Notes: generated by a model not told the origin, from the sequence alone. Numbered from the stretch's first letter, positions 47,761-57,295 are shown. The stretch: 64,000 nt of DNA from Paracoccus aestuariivivens (GCF_009711225.1 NZ_WMIE01000016.1:1-64000), one strand, 5' to 3'. Numbers and translations are program-made.

Positions 47761-48702
47761 ATGACCCAGATGCCTGATCCCCAGAACCCAATTCGCATCG
47801 GAACGCGCGGCTCGGCCTTGGCGCTCGCGCAGGCCGAGGAAACCCGCAACCGGCTGATGGCGGCGCATGATCTGCCCGAAGCAGCGTTCCAGATCGTGGT
47901 CATCAAGACCACTGGCGATCGCGTGCTGGACCGGCCCCTGAAGGAAATCGGCGGCAAGGGTTTGTTCACCCGCGAGATCGAGGATGCCCTGACCGTATCC
48001 GAGATCGACATTGCCGTCCATTCGATGAAGGACATGCCGACGATCCAGCCCGACGGGCTGATCATCGACTGCTACCTTCCCCGCGAGGATGTGCGCGACG
48101 CGTTTGTCTCGAACCTGTATGGCGGGATCGTGGAATTGCCGCGGGGGGCCGTCGTCGGCTCCTCCAGCTTGCGCCGACGTGCGCAGCTTGCCGCGAAACG
48201 CCCCGATCTGGCATTGGTCGAGTTTCGGGGAAATGTTCAGACGCGATTGAAAAAGCTGGAAGATGGCGTCGCTGTTGCGACTTTTCTGGCGATGGCGGGG
48301 CTGTCGAGATTGGGCATGACGCATGTCGCGCGCGGCGCGGTCGAACCTGACGAGATGTTGCCCGCCGTGGCCCAAGGTTGCATCGGCGTCGAACGCCGCG
48401 CCTCGGACGACCGGATCGCTGCGATGCTGGCGGCAATCAGCCATGCGCCCTCGGCGCGTCGGGTCGAATCCGAGCGCGCGTTTCTGGCGCGGCTTGACGG
48501 CTCTTGCGATACGCCGATCGCCGGTCTGGCCGAGATCGTCGGCGACGAATTGCGCTTGCGTGGAGAAATCCTGCGTCCCGATGGCGGCGAGGTCATCTCT
48601 GGTGAGCGTCGGGGCAGTTTGAGCGACGGCCCGCAGATGGGGACGGATCTGGCTCAGGAACTGCTGTCGCGCGCGCCTTCAGGGTTCTTCGACTGGCGCT
48701 AG
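47761..48702 (+). CDS. hemC: Hydroxymethylbilane synthase (porphobilinogen deaminase)
   Basis: 313 aa. Polymerises four porphobilinogens. IRIGTRGSALALAQAE opens the fold; GGKGLFTREIEDAL and VHSMKDMPT follow; Cys249 in LDGSCDTPIAG holds the dipyrromethane cofactor. Start ATG 47761 lies 75 bases from divergent hemE, pairing two haem-synthesis genes around one control region. The end overlaps a convergent gene by four bases. Confidence 0.96.
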   Translation: MTQMPDPQNPIRIGTRGSALALAQAEETRNRLMAAHDLPEAAFQIVVIKTTGDRVLDRPLKEIGGKGLFTREIEDALTVSEIDIAVHSMKDMPTIQPDGLIIDCYLPREDVRDAFVSNLYGGIVELPRGAVVGSSSLRRRAQLAAKRPDLALVEFRGNVQTRLKKLEDGVAVATFLAMAGLSRLGMTHVARGAVEPDEMLPAVAQGCIGVERRASDDRIAAMLAAISHAPSARRVESERAFLARLDGSCDTPIAGLAEIVGDELRLRGEILRPDGGEVISGERRGSLSDGPQMGTDLAQELLSRAPSGFFDWR

Positions 48703-49238
48703 GTTGTCGGCGCGATCCTGTTGACGGCCTCGACCGCCCATCCTGCGCCTGTTCGGAGGATGACGGTCAGCGATAGGGGCGCAACTGAAAATGAAAGTGC
48801 CGCGGGTCCGACCGCGAGTGCCAGCGCAGCGCGCACGGTTCCCGCGTGGGCAAGGATGGCGGTAGTTCCGGTAGCGGCCTGCAGGACGGGCTGGACCCGT
48901 GCGGCCATGTCCAGAAAGCTTTCCCCCTTGGCTGGTCGGTAGGCCGCCAGATCCTCGGGCGGCATGGGGCCGAGGTCGGGGATGCCGTCCTCCTCCCATT
49001 GGCCAAAATCCTGCTCCCAAAGATCGTCGATCAATTGCGGCGCGAGGCCCATCGCAGCGCAGGTCTGGCGGCAGCGCCTTGCGGGGCTGGACCAGATCGT
49101 CGTTGCCTCAAGTTGTCGTCGCAGCCATTCAAGTGCGGCATCATCGGAACAATCCGCGCAGACATCCCGTCGTCCCGCCAGCCCCGGCTGGACCAAAGGC
49201 GCGTGGCGGGCCAGCAGCAAGCGGGCAAATTCGGCCAT
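48699..49238 (-). CDS. Histidine phosphatase family protein
   Basis: 179 aa. LLLARHAPLVQPGLAGR carries the phospho-acceptor His in an RHA form (RHG in most); TIWSSPARRCRQTC, WEQDFGQWEEDGIPD and LAHAGTVRAAL (second His) complete the active site. The set resembles alpha-ribazole phosphatases (CobC) of alphaproteobacteria, but no cobalamin genes are near, so I leave the substrate open. Confidence 0.8.
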   Translation of the reverse strand: MAEFARLLLARHAPLVQPGLAGRRDVCADCSDDAALEWLRRQLEATTIWSSPARRCRQTCAAMGLAPQLIDDLWEQDFGQWEEDGIPDLGPMPPEDLAAYRPAKGESFLDMAARVQPVLQAATGTTAILAHAGTVRAALALAVGPAALSFSVAPLSLTVILRTGAGWAVEAVNRIAPTT

Positions 49239-49350
49239 GTCTGCTCCTCTATCCGTCCTCCGATCCGCATCGCCCGACCGCTGTCCCAAGTCAACAGACA
49301 GGACTTGCCGCAGGGACCGACCCGCCGCAACATCAACCCAGTTTCAGACC

Positions 49351-49379
49351 TTGACGTTGGACGGAGCCTGCGCCTAAAT
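49351..49379 (+). promoter_or_regulatory. Promoter of the leucine-degradation operon
   Basis: TTGACG (49351-49356), a 17-base spacer, CTAAAT (49374-49379). The start point would be near 49386, right at the palindrome. Confidence 0.55.
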
Positions 49380-49388
49380 CGCATTAAA

Positions 49389-49402
49389 TGAACAATCGTT
49401 CA
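49389..49402. promoter_or_regulatory. Palindromic operator upstream of ivd
   Basis: TGAAC-AATC-GTTCA, a perfect inverted repeat (5-bp arms, 4-base centre) just after the -10, where a repressor would block initiation. The form fits a TetR-type site; no regulator gene lies in the window. Confidence 0.55.
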
Positions 49403-49419
49403 ATAAGTGGGAGAAGCCG

Positions 49420-50580
49420 ATGTTCACCATGGGGATGGAGTTCGATCTGGGCGAGGACGTGAACGCGCTACGTGATGTCGTGCATCGTTGGGCGCAGGAT
49501 CGGGTCAAGTCTCTGGCGGCCGATACCGATCGCGAGAACCTGTTCCCGAACCAGCTTTGGCCCGAAATGGGAGAGATGGGTCTGCTGGGCATTACCGTAG
49601 CCGAGGGTTACGGCGGTGCAGGAATGGGATATCTGGCCCATGTCATCGCGACCGAGGAAATCGCGCGGGCCAGCGCCAGCATCAGCCTGTCCTATGGCGC
49701 GCATTCGAACCTCTGCGTGAACCAGATCAAGCTGAACGGCACGGACGAACAGCGGGCGAAATACCTGCCGAAGCTTTGCTCCGGCGAGCATGTCGGCGCA
49801 CTTGCGATGTCCGAGGAAGGGGCGGGCAGCGACGTCGTCTCGATGAAGCTGCGGGCCGAAAAGCACAACGACCGCTATGTGCTGAACGGTAACAAATACT
49901 GGATCACCAACGCTCCTGACGCCGACACTTTGGTTGTCTATGCCAAGACCGACCCCGAGGCGGGCAGCAAGGGCATCACTGCCTTTATCGTCGAGCGTGG
50001 CATGGCGGGTTTCTCGACCAGCCCGCATTTCGACAAGCTGGGGATGCGCGGCTCGAACACGGGCGAGCTGATCTTCGAGAATTGCGAGATCCCGTTCGAG
50101 AACGTGCTGGGGGCCGAGGGCAAGGGCGTGCGGGTGCTGATGTCGGGCCTCGACTATGAGCGCGTTGTGCTGTCGGGCATCGGCACGGGGATCATGGCCG
50201 CTTGTCTGGATGAGGTCATTCCATACCTGCGCGACCGCAAGCAGTTCGGCCAGCCGATCGGGTCCTTCCAGCTGATGCAGGGCAAGATCGCCGACATGTA
50301 TGTCGCGCTGAACACCGCGCGGGCTTACGTCTACGAGGTCGCGCGCGCCTGCGATGCAGGTCGCGTGACGCGGCAGGACGCGGCGGGTGCGGTGCTTTAC
50401 GCCAGCGAGCAGGCGATGGTGCAGGCGCATCAGGCCGTACAGGCGCTGGGTGGGGCGGGTTTCCTCAACGATTCGGTCGTCAGCCGACTTTTCCGCGATG
50501 CAAAGCTGATGGAAATCGGCGCGGGAACCTCGGAAATCCGTCGTATGCTGATCGGACGCGAATTGATGGGGCTGGTTTAA
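49420..50580 (+). CDS. ivd: Isovaleryl-CoA dehydrogenase
   Basis: 386 aa FAD enzyme oxidising isovaleryl-CoA to 3-methylcrotonyl-CoA, the first committed step after leucine's branched-chain keto-acid oxidation. [47 protein letters not shown] and [14 protein letters not shown] match; the catalytic Glu in GLDYERVV is at the position peculiar to isovaleryl-CoA dehydrogenases. Electrons go to ETF. First gene of the operon; promoter and operator lie just upstream. Confidence 0.93.
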   Translation: MFTMGMEFDLGEDVNALRDVVHRWAQDRVKSLAADTDRENLFPNQLWPEMGEMGLLGITVAEGYGGAGMGYLAHVIATEEIARASASISLSYGAHSNLCVNQIKLNGTDEQRAKYLPKLCSGEHVGALAMSEEGAGSDVVSMKLRAEKHNDRYVLNGNKYWITNAPDADTLVVYAKTDPEAGSKGITAFIVERGMAGFSTSPHFDKLGMRGSNTGELIFENCEIPFENVLGAEGKGVRVLMSGLDYERVVLSGIGTGIMAACLDEVIPYLRDRKQFGQPIGSFQLMQGKIADMYVALNTARAYVYEVARACDAGRVTRQDAAGAVLYASEQAMVQAHQAVQALGGAGFLNDSVVSRLFRDAKLMEIGAGTSEIRRMLIGRELMGLV

Positions 50581-50602
50581 ACCCCTGATCAGGAGGACGC
50601 GC

Positions 50603-51067
50603 ATGTTGAAGCTGTTCGCCGCACTTGCCATCGCTGTGCCCGTCACGGCCATTGCGCAAGAGTTCAAAGTCGACCCCAAGCTGGTCAACGCCTGTTTCAA
50701 CGAGGTTCCTAGGGACCTGATCGACGCGCCCTGCATCGGCAATGCCGCCGAGGCCTGCTCGGCCACCACCGAACAGGGTGAGACCACCTTGGGCATCAGC
50801 CAGTGCAAAATGGCCGAGACCAAGGCGTGGGACGACCTTCTGAACGGTGAATACAAGACTCTGCGCAAGAACTACGCGGATCAGCCCGAATTGCAAAAAG
50901 GCCTGCAGGCGGCGCAGAGGGCATGGATCGCCTTCCGCGATGCCGATTGCAAATTCGCCTATGACGTCTGGGGTGATGGCAGCATCCGACAGATCGTCGG
51001 CGCGGATTGCCAGTTGCGCCATACCGCGCATCGGGCGGCAGAACTCAAGAACATGCGGAACGATTGA
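50603..51067 (+). CDS. LprI-like (DUF1311) secreted protein
   Basis: 154 aa with a signal peptide ([19 protein letters not shown]). The domain has [41 protein letters not shown] and the cysteine pattern of the LprI N-terminal / DUF1311 family, some members of which inhibit lysozyme. It sits between ivd and mccB: the stop is one base from the mccB start, so it is in the operon. Why a secreted protein is encoded there is unclear. Confidence 0.8.
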   Translation: MLKLFAALAIAVPVTAIAQEFKVDPKLVNACFNEVPRDLIDAPCIGNAAEACSATTEQGETTLGISQCKMAETKAWDDLLNGEYKTLRKNYADQPELQKGLQAAQRAWIAFRDADCKFAYDVWGDGSIRQIVGADCQLRHTAHRAAELKNMRND

Positions 51068-51068
51068 T

Positions 51069-52673
51069 ATGCTTTTGAAGACACTTGCCGTTCCCTCCTC
51101 CGACACGTTCCGGTCGAACCGTTCGGCGCATCTGGCGGTGCTTGAGACGGTGCGCGAGGCGGCTTTGTCCGCCGCCGCCGGTGGCGGCGCGAAGGCGTTG
51201 GAGCGGCATGTCAGCCGCGGCAAGATGCCGCCGCGCGAGCGGGTGGCGAACCTGCTCGATCCGGGCTCGGCTTTCCTCGAGATCGGGGCGACGGCGGCGC
51301 ATGACATGTATGGCGGTGACGCGCCCTGCGCGGGCGTGATCGCGGGGATCGGGCGGGTCAACGGGTGTGATGTGATGGTCGTGGCCAATGACGCCACGGT
51401 CAAGGGTGGCACCTATTACCCGATGACGGTCAAGAAGCACCTGCGCGCGCAGGAGATTGCCGAGGAATGCCATCTGCCCTGCATCTACCTGGTCGATAGT
51501 GGCGGCGCGAACCTGCCCAATCAGGACGAGGTCTTTCCCGACCGCGACCATTTCGGGCGCATCTTCTACAACCAGGCGCGAATGTCGGCCAAGGGCATCG
51601 CCCAGATCGCGGTGGTGATGGGCTCCTGCACGGCGGGCGGGGCCTATGTCCCGGCCATGTCCGACGTGACCATCATCGTGAAGAACCAAGGCACGATCTT
51701 TCTGGCCGGTCCGCCTCTGGTCAAGGCCGCGACGGGAGAGGTCGTCTCGGCCGAGGAACTCGGCGGCGGCGACGTGCATACCCGCCTGTCGGGTGTGGCC
51801 GACTACCTCGCCGAGGATGACGCCCATGCCCTCGCGCTGGCCCGCCGCGCCGTCGGCAATCTGAACCGCACCCTGCCGCAAAGCGTGCAATGGCAATCCC
51901 CCGAGGCCCCGCTTTACGACCCCGAGGAGATCCTCGGCATCGTCCCCGCCGACCTGCGTACGCCCTACGACATCCGCGAGGTCATTGCCCGCGTGGTCGA
52001 CGGTTCGCGCTTCGACGAGTTCAAGCCGCGCTTCGGCGAGACGCTGGTCACCGGTTTCGCCCATCTCGAAGGCTGCCCCGTCGGCATCGTCGCGAATAAC
52101 GGCGTGATCTTTTCCGAGGCCGCGCAGAAGGGCGCGCATTTCATCGAACTCTGCTCGATGCGGAACATTCCGCTGGTCTTCCTGCAGAACGTCACCGGCT
52201 TCATGGTCGGCCGCAAATACGAGAACGAAGGCATCGCCCGCCACGGTGCCAAGATGGTCACGGCGGTCGCCACGACCAATGTCCCCAAGATCACCATGCT
52301 GGTCGGCGGCAGTTTCGGGGCGGGCAATTACGGCATGTCGGGCCGCGCCTATTCGCCTCGCTTCCTCTGGACCTGGCCCAATTCGCGCATCTCGGTCATG
52401 GGCGGCGAACAGGCGGCGGGCGTCCTCGCCACCGTCCGCCGCGAGGGTCTTGAGCGTGCCGGCAGCACATGGTCCGCCGAGGACGAGGCCGAGTTCAAGC
52501 GCCCCACCATCGAGATGTTCGAGCGCCAGTCGCACCCGCTCTATGCCTCGGCCCGGCTCTGGGATGACGGCCTCATCGACCCGCGCAAGACCCGCGACGT
52601 GCTGGCTTTGTCGCTGCGCGCCAGCCTGAACGCCCCGATCCAGCCGACGCGTTTTGGCATTTTCAGGATGTGA
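51069..52673 (+). CDS. mccB: Methylcrotonyl-CoA carboxylase carboxyltransferase (beta) subunit
   Basis: 534 aa. Transfers CO2 from biotin to 3-methylcrotonyl-Co[43 protein letters not shown] (oxyanion hole 1), [51 protein letters not shown] (oxyanion hole 2) and [25 protein letters not shown] are the family blocks. Works with MccA encoded downstream. Confidence 0.95.
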   Translation: MLLKTLAVPSSDTFRSNRSAHLAVLETVREAALSAAAGGGAKALERHVSRGKMPPRERVANLLDPGSAFLEIGATAAHDMYGGDAPCAGVIAGIGRVNGCDVMVVANDATVKGGTYYPMTVKKHLRAQEIAEECHLPCIYLVDSGGANLPNQDEVFPDRDHFGRIFYNQARMSAKGIAQIAVVMGSCTAGGAYVPAMSDVTIIVKNQGTIFLAGPPLVKAATGEVVSAEELGGGDVHTRLSGVADYLAEDDAHALALARRAVGNLNRTLPQSVQWQSPEAPLYDPEEILGIVPADLRTPYDIREVIARVVDGSRFDEFKPRFGETLVTGFAHLEGCPVGIVANNGVIFSEAAQKGAHFIELCSMRNIPLVFLQNVTGFMVGRKYENEGIARHGAKMVTAVATTNVPKITMLVGGSFGAGNYGMSGRAYSPRFLWTWPNSRISVMGGEQAAGVLATVRREGLERAGSTWSAEDEAEFKRPTIEMFERQSHPLYASARLWDDGLIDPRKTRDVLALSLRASLNAPIQPTRFGIFRM

Positions 52674-52677
52674 GGCG

Positions 52678-52956
52678 ATGCCCGAACAATCGATCTTCGT
52701 CTGGCAGGGCGGCGGACAGGGTGAAGACGAGTTGCTCGCCGCCTGCTATCGCAACTCCCTGAACCTCGCCCGCGAACATGGCCTTGAAAGCATCGCCTTT
52801 CCCGCCATTTCGACCGGCATTTTCGGCTTTCCTGCCGATCGTGCCGCGCGTATCGCGCTCGAGACCATCCGCGCCCAGGGGCAGGGCCTTGCCGTGACAC
52901 TTGTCGCCTTTGACGCCGCCAGCGCCCGCATCCTGTCGGAAGAGCTGGACGAATGA
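52678..52956 (+). CDS. C-terminal half of a macro domain
   Basis: 92 aa. [57 protein letters not shown] is the second half of a macro (ADP-ribose binding) domain. The first half, with the adenine-contacting Asp and the NAAN segment, is absent: the protein starts MPEQSIF right before VWQGG. It lies four bases after mccB and 25 before mccA. It is either a truncated relic or a small protein with a changed role; no stop or shift is seen inside it. Confidence 0.72.
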   Translation: MPEQSIFVWQGGGQGEDELLAACYRNSLNLAREHGLESIAFPAISTGIFGFPADRAARIALETIRAQGQGLAVTLVAFDAASARILSEELDE

Positions 52957-52981
52957 CCATTCCCGATCCGAGAGCCGCCTG

Positions 52982-54910
52982 ATGTTCCAGAAAATCCTGA
53001 TCGCCAATCGTGGCGAGATCGCTTGCCGCGTCATCGACACCGCCCGCAAGTTGGGCGTCCGCACGGTCGCGGTCTATTCCGATGCCGATCGCGGCAGCCG
53101 CCATGTCGCTTTGGCGGATGAGGCCGCCCATATCGGCGGGTCTGCGCCGCGCGACAGCTATCTGCGGGGCGATGCGATCATCGCGGCGGCCTTGGAGACC
53201 GGCGCGCAGGCGATCCATCCGGGCTACGGCTTCCTGTCCGAGAATCCCGATTTCGTCGATGCGGTGACGCAGGCTGGGATGGTCTTTATCGGGCCCTCGG
53301 CCGAGGCGATCCGCAAGATGGGCCTCAAGGACGCAGCCAAAGCGCTCATGGAAGAGGCGGGTGTGCCTGTTGTGCCGGGCTATCACGGCAGCAATCAGGA
53401 CCCAGCGCATCTGGCCGAGGCGGCAGGCCAGATCGGCTATCCGGTGCTGATCAAGGCCGTCGCGGGCGGCGGCGGCAAGGGGATGCGCTTGGTCGATAAG
53501 CCCGCTGACTTCACCGATGCGCTGGCCTCGGCGCAGGGCGAGGCGCTGACCGCCTTCGGCAATCCCGCGGTGTTGATCGAGAGGTATATCCAGCAGCCGC
53601 GCCATATCGAGGTGCAGGTCTTTGGCGATGGCATCCGCGCCGTTCACCTGTTCGAACGCGACTGCTCGCTGCAGCGCCGCCACCAGAAGGTGATCGAGGA
53701 AGCTCCGGCCCCCGGCATGACCGAGGAAATGCGTGCCGCCATGGGCGCCGCTGCCGTCCGTGCCGCCGAAACCATCGGCTATTCCGGCGCGGGCACGATC
53801 GAATTCATCGTCGATGGCAGCGAGTGTCTGCGTCCCGACGGCTTCTGGTTCATGGAGATGAACACCCGTCTGCAGGTCGAACACCCGGTGACCGAGGCAA
53901 TCACCGGCGTCGATCTAGTCGAATGGCAACTGCGCGTGGCCTCGGGCGAGCCTTTGCCCGCACGGCAAGAGGATCTGTCGATCTCCGGCCATGCCTTCGA
54001 GGCGCGGCTTTATGCCGAGGACGTGCCGGCAGGCTTCCTCCCGGCGACGGGCACGCTGGCACATCTGCACTTCCCCGGCGGAGCCCGCATCGAGTCTGGC
54101 GTGCGTCCGGGGGATACGATCAGCCCGTGGTATGACCCGATGATCGCGAAAGTTGTGACGCATGGCGCGACCCGCGCCATCGCCCTGCGGGCCTTGGAAG
54201 CGGCGCTGTGTGATACCGAGGTGGCGGGCTCGGTTACCAATCTCGATTTCCTGATCGCGCTGACCCGGCACAAGGGTTTTGGCCAAGGCGAGGTCGATAC
54301 CGGCCTGATCGCCCGCGACCTTGGCGCGCTGACCGAGGCCGCCGAGCCCGATCCGGCCACCCGCGCACTGGCGGTGCTGGGTCTGGCGGGTCTTGCCGAT
54401 CCGCTGGTCAGGGGCGGGATTACGCTCTGGCAGCCCCTGCGCCGGACCATCGCTTGGGAAGGCGGCGAGGCGGTGCTGGAGGTCCTTGGCCCCGGCGCGG
54501 CCCGCGTCACTCTGGCAGGCGTGGCGCATGAGATCGCCTATGAGGGCGGGCGCTGGTGGGTTGATGGTAAGCCGCGCCGTGCGCGCATCGTCAGCCATGC
54601 GGCGGGGACCAGTGTCTTTGGCGGGCGTTCGCTGACGCTGCTGCCTTTGGACCCCTTGGCGCGGGGCGGCGAGGAGGTCGGCGGCGGGCTGACGCTTTCG
54701 CCCATGCCCGGGCTGGTCAAGGCGGTCTTCGTCGCGCCGGGGCAAGAGGTCGCGGCGGGCGACCGCCTTGCCATCCTCGAGGCGATGAAGATGGAGCATA
54801 GCCTGACCGCCGCCCGCGACGGGCGCGTGGCCGAGGTGCTAGCCCAGCCCGGCGATCAGGTCGAGGCCGGTGCCGCGCTGATCCGGCTGGAAGAGGATGC
54901 CGATGCCTGA
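52982..54910 (+). CDS. mccA: Methylcrotonyl-CoA carboxylase biotin-containing (alpha) subunit
   Basis: 642 aa. Biotin carboxylase domain (KILIANRGEIACRVIDTARKLG; ATP loop AVAGGGGKGMRLV; FMEMNTRLQVEHPVTEAITGVDLVEWQ) followed by a linking domain and the biotin carrier with EAMKMEH (lysine biotinylated). ATP and bicarbonate charge the biotin, which MccB uses. Start ATG 52982. Its end overlaps the GST gene. Confidence 0.95.
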   Translation: MFQKILIANRGEIACRVIDTARKLGVRTVAVYSDADRGSRHVALADEAAHIGGSAPRDSYLRGDAIIAAALETGAQAIHPGYGFLSENPDFVDAVTQAGMVFIGPSAEAIRKMGLKDAAKALMEEAGVPVVPGYHGSNQDPAHLAEAAGQIGYPVLIKAVAGGGGKGMRLVDKPADFTDALASAQGEALTAFGNPAVLIERYIQQPRHIEVQVFGDGIRAVHLFERDCSLQRRHQKVIEEAPAPGMTEEMRAAMGAAAVRAAETIGYSGAGTIEFIVDGSECLRPDGFWFMEMNTRLQVEHPVTEAITGVDLVEWQLRVASGEPLPARQEDLSISGHAFEARLYAEDVPAGFLPATGTLAHLHFPGGARIESGVRPGDTISPWYDPMIAKVVTHGATRAIALRALEAALCDTEVAGSVTNLDFLIALTRHKGFGQGEVDTGLIARDLGALTEAAEPDPATRALAVLGLAGLADPLVRGGITLWQPLRRTIAWEGGEAVLEVLGPGAARVTLAGVAHEIAYEGGRWWVDGKPRRARIVSHAAGTSVFGGRSLTLLPLDPLARGGEEVGGGLTLSPMPGLVKAVFVAPGQEVAAGDRLAILEAMKMEHSLTAARDGRVAEVLAQPGDQVEAGAALIRLEEDADA

Positions 54911-55568
54911 CCTCACGCTGTGGCATGTGCCGCTGTCGCGCTCGATGCGGGCGCTGTGGCTGCTGCATGAGATCAGCTGCGACTTCCGGATCGAGAGCCT
55001 GGATTTCTTCGACGGCTCGATGCGCCAACCGCCCTATGCCGCGATCCATCCGGTCGGGCGGGTTCCGGCGCTGCAGGACGGCGCGGTCACGCTGCATGAA
55101 TCCGGCGCGATCACCGAATGGCTGTGCGAGACCCGCGCGCCGCATCTGACCCGCGCGGCTGGCACGGCAGATCGCGCCGCATGGCTCGACTGGCTGCATT
55201 TCGGCGAGACTTTGGGCCAACATCTGGCGAACCTGACGCAGCACCACATCATGCTGCGTGAGGATTGGCAGCGCTCGCCCACGGTGATGAAGCTGGAAGC
55301 GGCGCGACTGTCCCGCGCTTTGGGGCTGGTCGAGGCGGCGCTTGCGGACCGCGATTGGCTGCTGGGCGAGTTCTCGGGCGTGGATTGCCAGATCGGCTAT
55401 TCGGTCTGGACCGCCGCGCGTTTTGTCCGCTTCGATACCCGTCCGGTTTTGGCCGCTTACACCGCCCGCTGCGCCGCCCGTCCGGCGTTTCAAGCGGCGC
55501 TGCCCGCGCCCGACACGCGGGTGATCTACAGCCAAGATTTCTACGAGGTTCCAGATGCAACGCGCTGA
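54903..55568 (+). CDS. Glutathione S-transferase family protein in the leucine operon
   Basis: 221 aa. The N-terminal thioredoxin-like domain (LTLWHVPLSRSMRALWLLHEISCDF..VPALQDGAVTLHESGAITEWLCE, with the E-S-G glutathione motif) and an all-helical C-terminal domain. ATG 54903 follows GGAAGAGG; ATG 54897 is the alternative. It lies inside the operon, overlapping mccA by 8 and HMG-CoA lyase by 14 bases. It may handle reactive enals or thioesters, but that is inference. Confidence 0.85.
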   Translation: MPDLTLWHVPLSRSMRALWLLHEISCDFRIESLDFFDGSMRQPPYAAIHPVGRVPALQDGAVTLHESGAITEWLCETRAPHLTRAAGTADRAAWLDWLHFGETLGQHLANLTQHHIMLREDWQRSPTVMKLEAARLSRALGLVEAALADRDWLLGEFSGVDCQIGYSVWTAARFVRFDTRPVLAAYTARCAARPAFQAALPAPDTRVIYSQDFYEVPDATR

Positions 55569-56412
55569 AATATTTGAAATGGGACCGCGCGACGGGTTGC
55601 AGAACGAAAAGCGCCTAATCCCGGCTGCAGACAAGATCGCGCTGGTCGATCTGCTGTCCCGCGCCGGTTTCCGGCGCATCGAGGTGACAAGCTTCGTCAG
55701 CCCGAAATGGGTGCCGCAACTGGCCGATGCCGCCGAGGTCATGGCGGGGATCAGCCGCGTCCCCAGTGTCAGCTACGCGGTGCTGACCCCGAATATGAAG
55801 GGCTATGAGGGGGCGCGGGCTGCGAAGGCCAGCGAGGTTGCGATCTTCGCCTCGGCATCCGAGGGTTTCTCGCGCGCCAATCTGAACGCGACGATTGCCG
55901 AAAGCCTTGAACGTTTTGCACCCGTTGTTGGGGCGGCAAGGGCCGATGGCATTCCGGTGCGCGGCTATGTCTCGGTGGTGACGGATTGCCCATTTGACGG
56001 GCCGACGCCGCCCGAAAACGTCGCACGGGTCGCGGCGGCTTTGCGCGACATGGGCTGCTACGAGATCAGCCTTGGCGACACGATCGGGCAGGGCCGTCCC
56101 GAGACGGTGGACGCGATGCTGGCTGCGGTGCTGCAGGAAGTGCCTCCCGAGAAACTCGCCGGCCATTTCCACGACACGGCAGGGCGGGCGCTGGCCAATA
56201 TTGACGCTAGTCTCGCGCGCGGATTGCGGGTTTTTGATGCTGCGGTGGGCGGTCTCGGCGGCTGCCCCTATGCGCCGGGTGCTGCAGGGAATGTCGCGAC
56301 CGAAGCCGTCGCCGCGCATCTGGCGGAACGGGGATTTGAGACGGGGCTTGATCTCGGCGTGATTGCCCAAGCCGCCGAGATGGCCCGCGCACTGCGGGCA
56401 AGAGGGGAATGA
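55555..56412 (+). CDS. mvaB: Hydroxymethylglutaryl-CoA lyase
   Basis: 285 aa. Splits HMG-CoA to acetyl-CoA and acetoacetate, ending leucine degradation. FEMGPRDGLQNEKRLI (the usual E-V-G-P-R-D-G-L-Q-N-E), ISLGDTIGQGRPET, HFHDTAGRAL and the signature GGLGGCPYAPGAAGNVATE with the catalytic Cys. It overlaps the next gene as ATGA. Confidence 0.95.
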   Translation: MQRAEIFEMGPRDGLQNEKRLIPAADKIALVDLLSRAGFRRIEVTSFVSPKWVPQLADAAEVMAGISRVPSVSYAVLTPNMKGYEGARAAKASEVAIFASASEGFSRANLNATIAESLERFAPVVGAARADGIPVRGYVSVVTDCPFDGPTPPENVARVAAALRDMGCYEISLGDTIGQGRPETVDAMLAAVLQEVPPEKLAGHFHDTAGRALANIDASLARGLRVFDAAVGGLGGCPYAPGAAGNVATEAVAAHLAERGFETGLDLGVIAQAAEMARALRARGE

Positions 56413-57191
56413 TGGACACGATCCGCATCGAGACCGACGCACGCGGCGTCGCGCATCTGTGGCTGGCGCGGGCTGAGAAGCATAATGCCCTCTCGGCCCA
56501 GATGATCCGCGAGTTGACGGAAGCCGCGAGCCTGCTGGGCGCGGACCCTTCCGTGCGGGTGATCGTCCTCGCCGGCGAGGGTAAAAGCTTCTGCGCCGGC
56601 GGTGATCTGGGCTGGATGCAGGCACAGATGGCTGCCGATGCCGAAACCCGCCGCGCCGGTGCGCGCGAATTGGCGCTGATGCTGCAGGCGCTGAACACGC
56701 TGCCCAAGCCACTGATCGGGCGGGTACAGGGCAATGCCTTTGGCGGTGGCGTCGGCATGATCTCGGTCTGCGATGTGGCGATCGGCACACCCGAGGCGCG
56801 CTTTGGCCTGACCGAAACCCGCCTTGGACTGATCCCCGCCACCATCGGCCCCTATGTCATCGCCCGAATGGGCGAGGCCAAGGCCCGCCGCGTCTTCATG
56901 TCGGCGCGGCTGTTCGGAGCCGAGGAGGCGCAGCGTCTCGACCTGATCACCAGTTGCGCCGATATTGCCACGCTGGACGCTGCAATCGAGGCCGAAGTCC
57001 TGCCTTATCTTTCCTGTGCGCCGGAAGCCGTTGCCGCCGCCAAACGCCTTGCCCGCAGCCTCGGCCCCCGAATCGACGCAGATGTGATCGAGAAAACCGT
57101 CGATGCCTTGGTCGAGGTCTGGCAATCCGATGAGGCAAGGGAAGGCATCACCGCCTTCTTCGCAAAGGAGAAACCAAGTTGGCAGGCATAG
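56409..57191 (+). CDS. Enoyl-CoA hydratase, probably methylglutaconyl-CoA hydratase
   Basis: 260 aa crotonase fold. SFCAGGDLGWMQ forms the oxyanion hole; GRVQGNAFGGGVGMISVCDVAIGTPEARFGLTETRLGLIPATIGPYVIARMGEAKAR carries the catalytic Glu region. Context (between HMG-CoA lyase and the operon end) makes methylglutaconyl-CoA the likely substrate, converting it to HMG-CoA. It is the last gene. Confidence 0.88.
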   Translation: MMDTIRIETDARGVAHLWLARAEKHNALSAQMIRELTEAASLLGADPSVRVIVLAGEGKSFCAGGDLGWMQAQMAADAETRRAGARELALMLQALNTLPKPLIGRVQGNAFGGGVGMISVCDVAIGTPEARFGLTETRLGLIPATIGPYVIARMGEAKARRVFMSARLFGAEEAQRLDLITSCADIATLDAAIEAEVLPYLSCAPEAVAAAKRLARSLGPRIDADVIEKTVDALVEVWQSDEAREGITAFFAKEKPSWQA

Positions 57192-57219
57192 CCTTGCGCT
57201 GAGCGCATGGCCGACCTGA

Positions 57220-57286
57220 TCTGAGGGGATGCTGACAGGGAAAGGGGCGATCTGTTATCGCCAACGTATACCTTAATCCCCTCAGA
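57220..57286 (+). promoter_or_regulatory. Nested stem-loop in the MFS leader
   Basis: Outer arms TCTGAGGGGAT (57220-57230) and ATCCCCTCAGA (57276-57286) pair perfectly (11 bp). Inside, GGCGAT (57246-57251) pairs with ATCGCC (57257-57262) around CTGTT, and AAGG/CCTT can pair between them, leaving two asymmetric internal loops. It ends nine bases before the MFS start, with no T-run. It could be a cis-regulatory RNA, an attenuator or a DNA operator. Confidence 0.55.
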
Positions 57287-57295
57287 CTGATCGGA

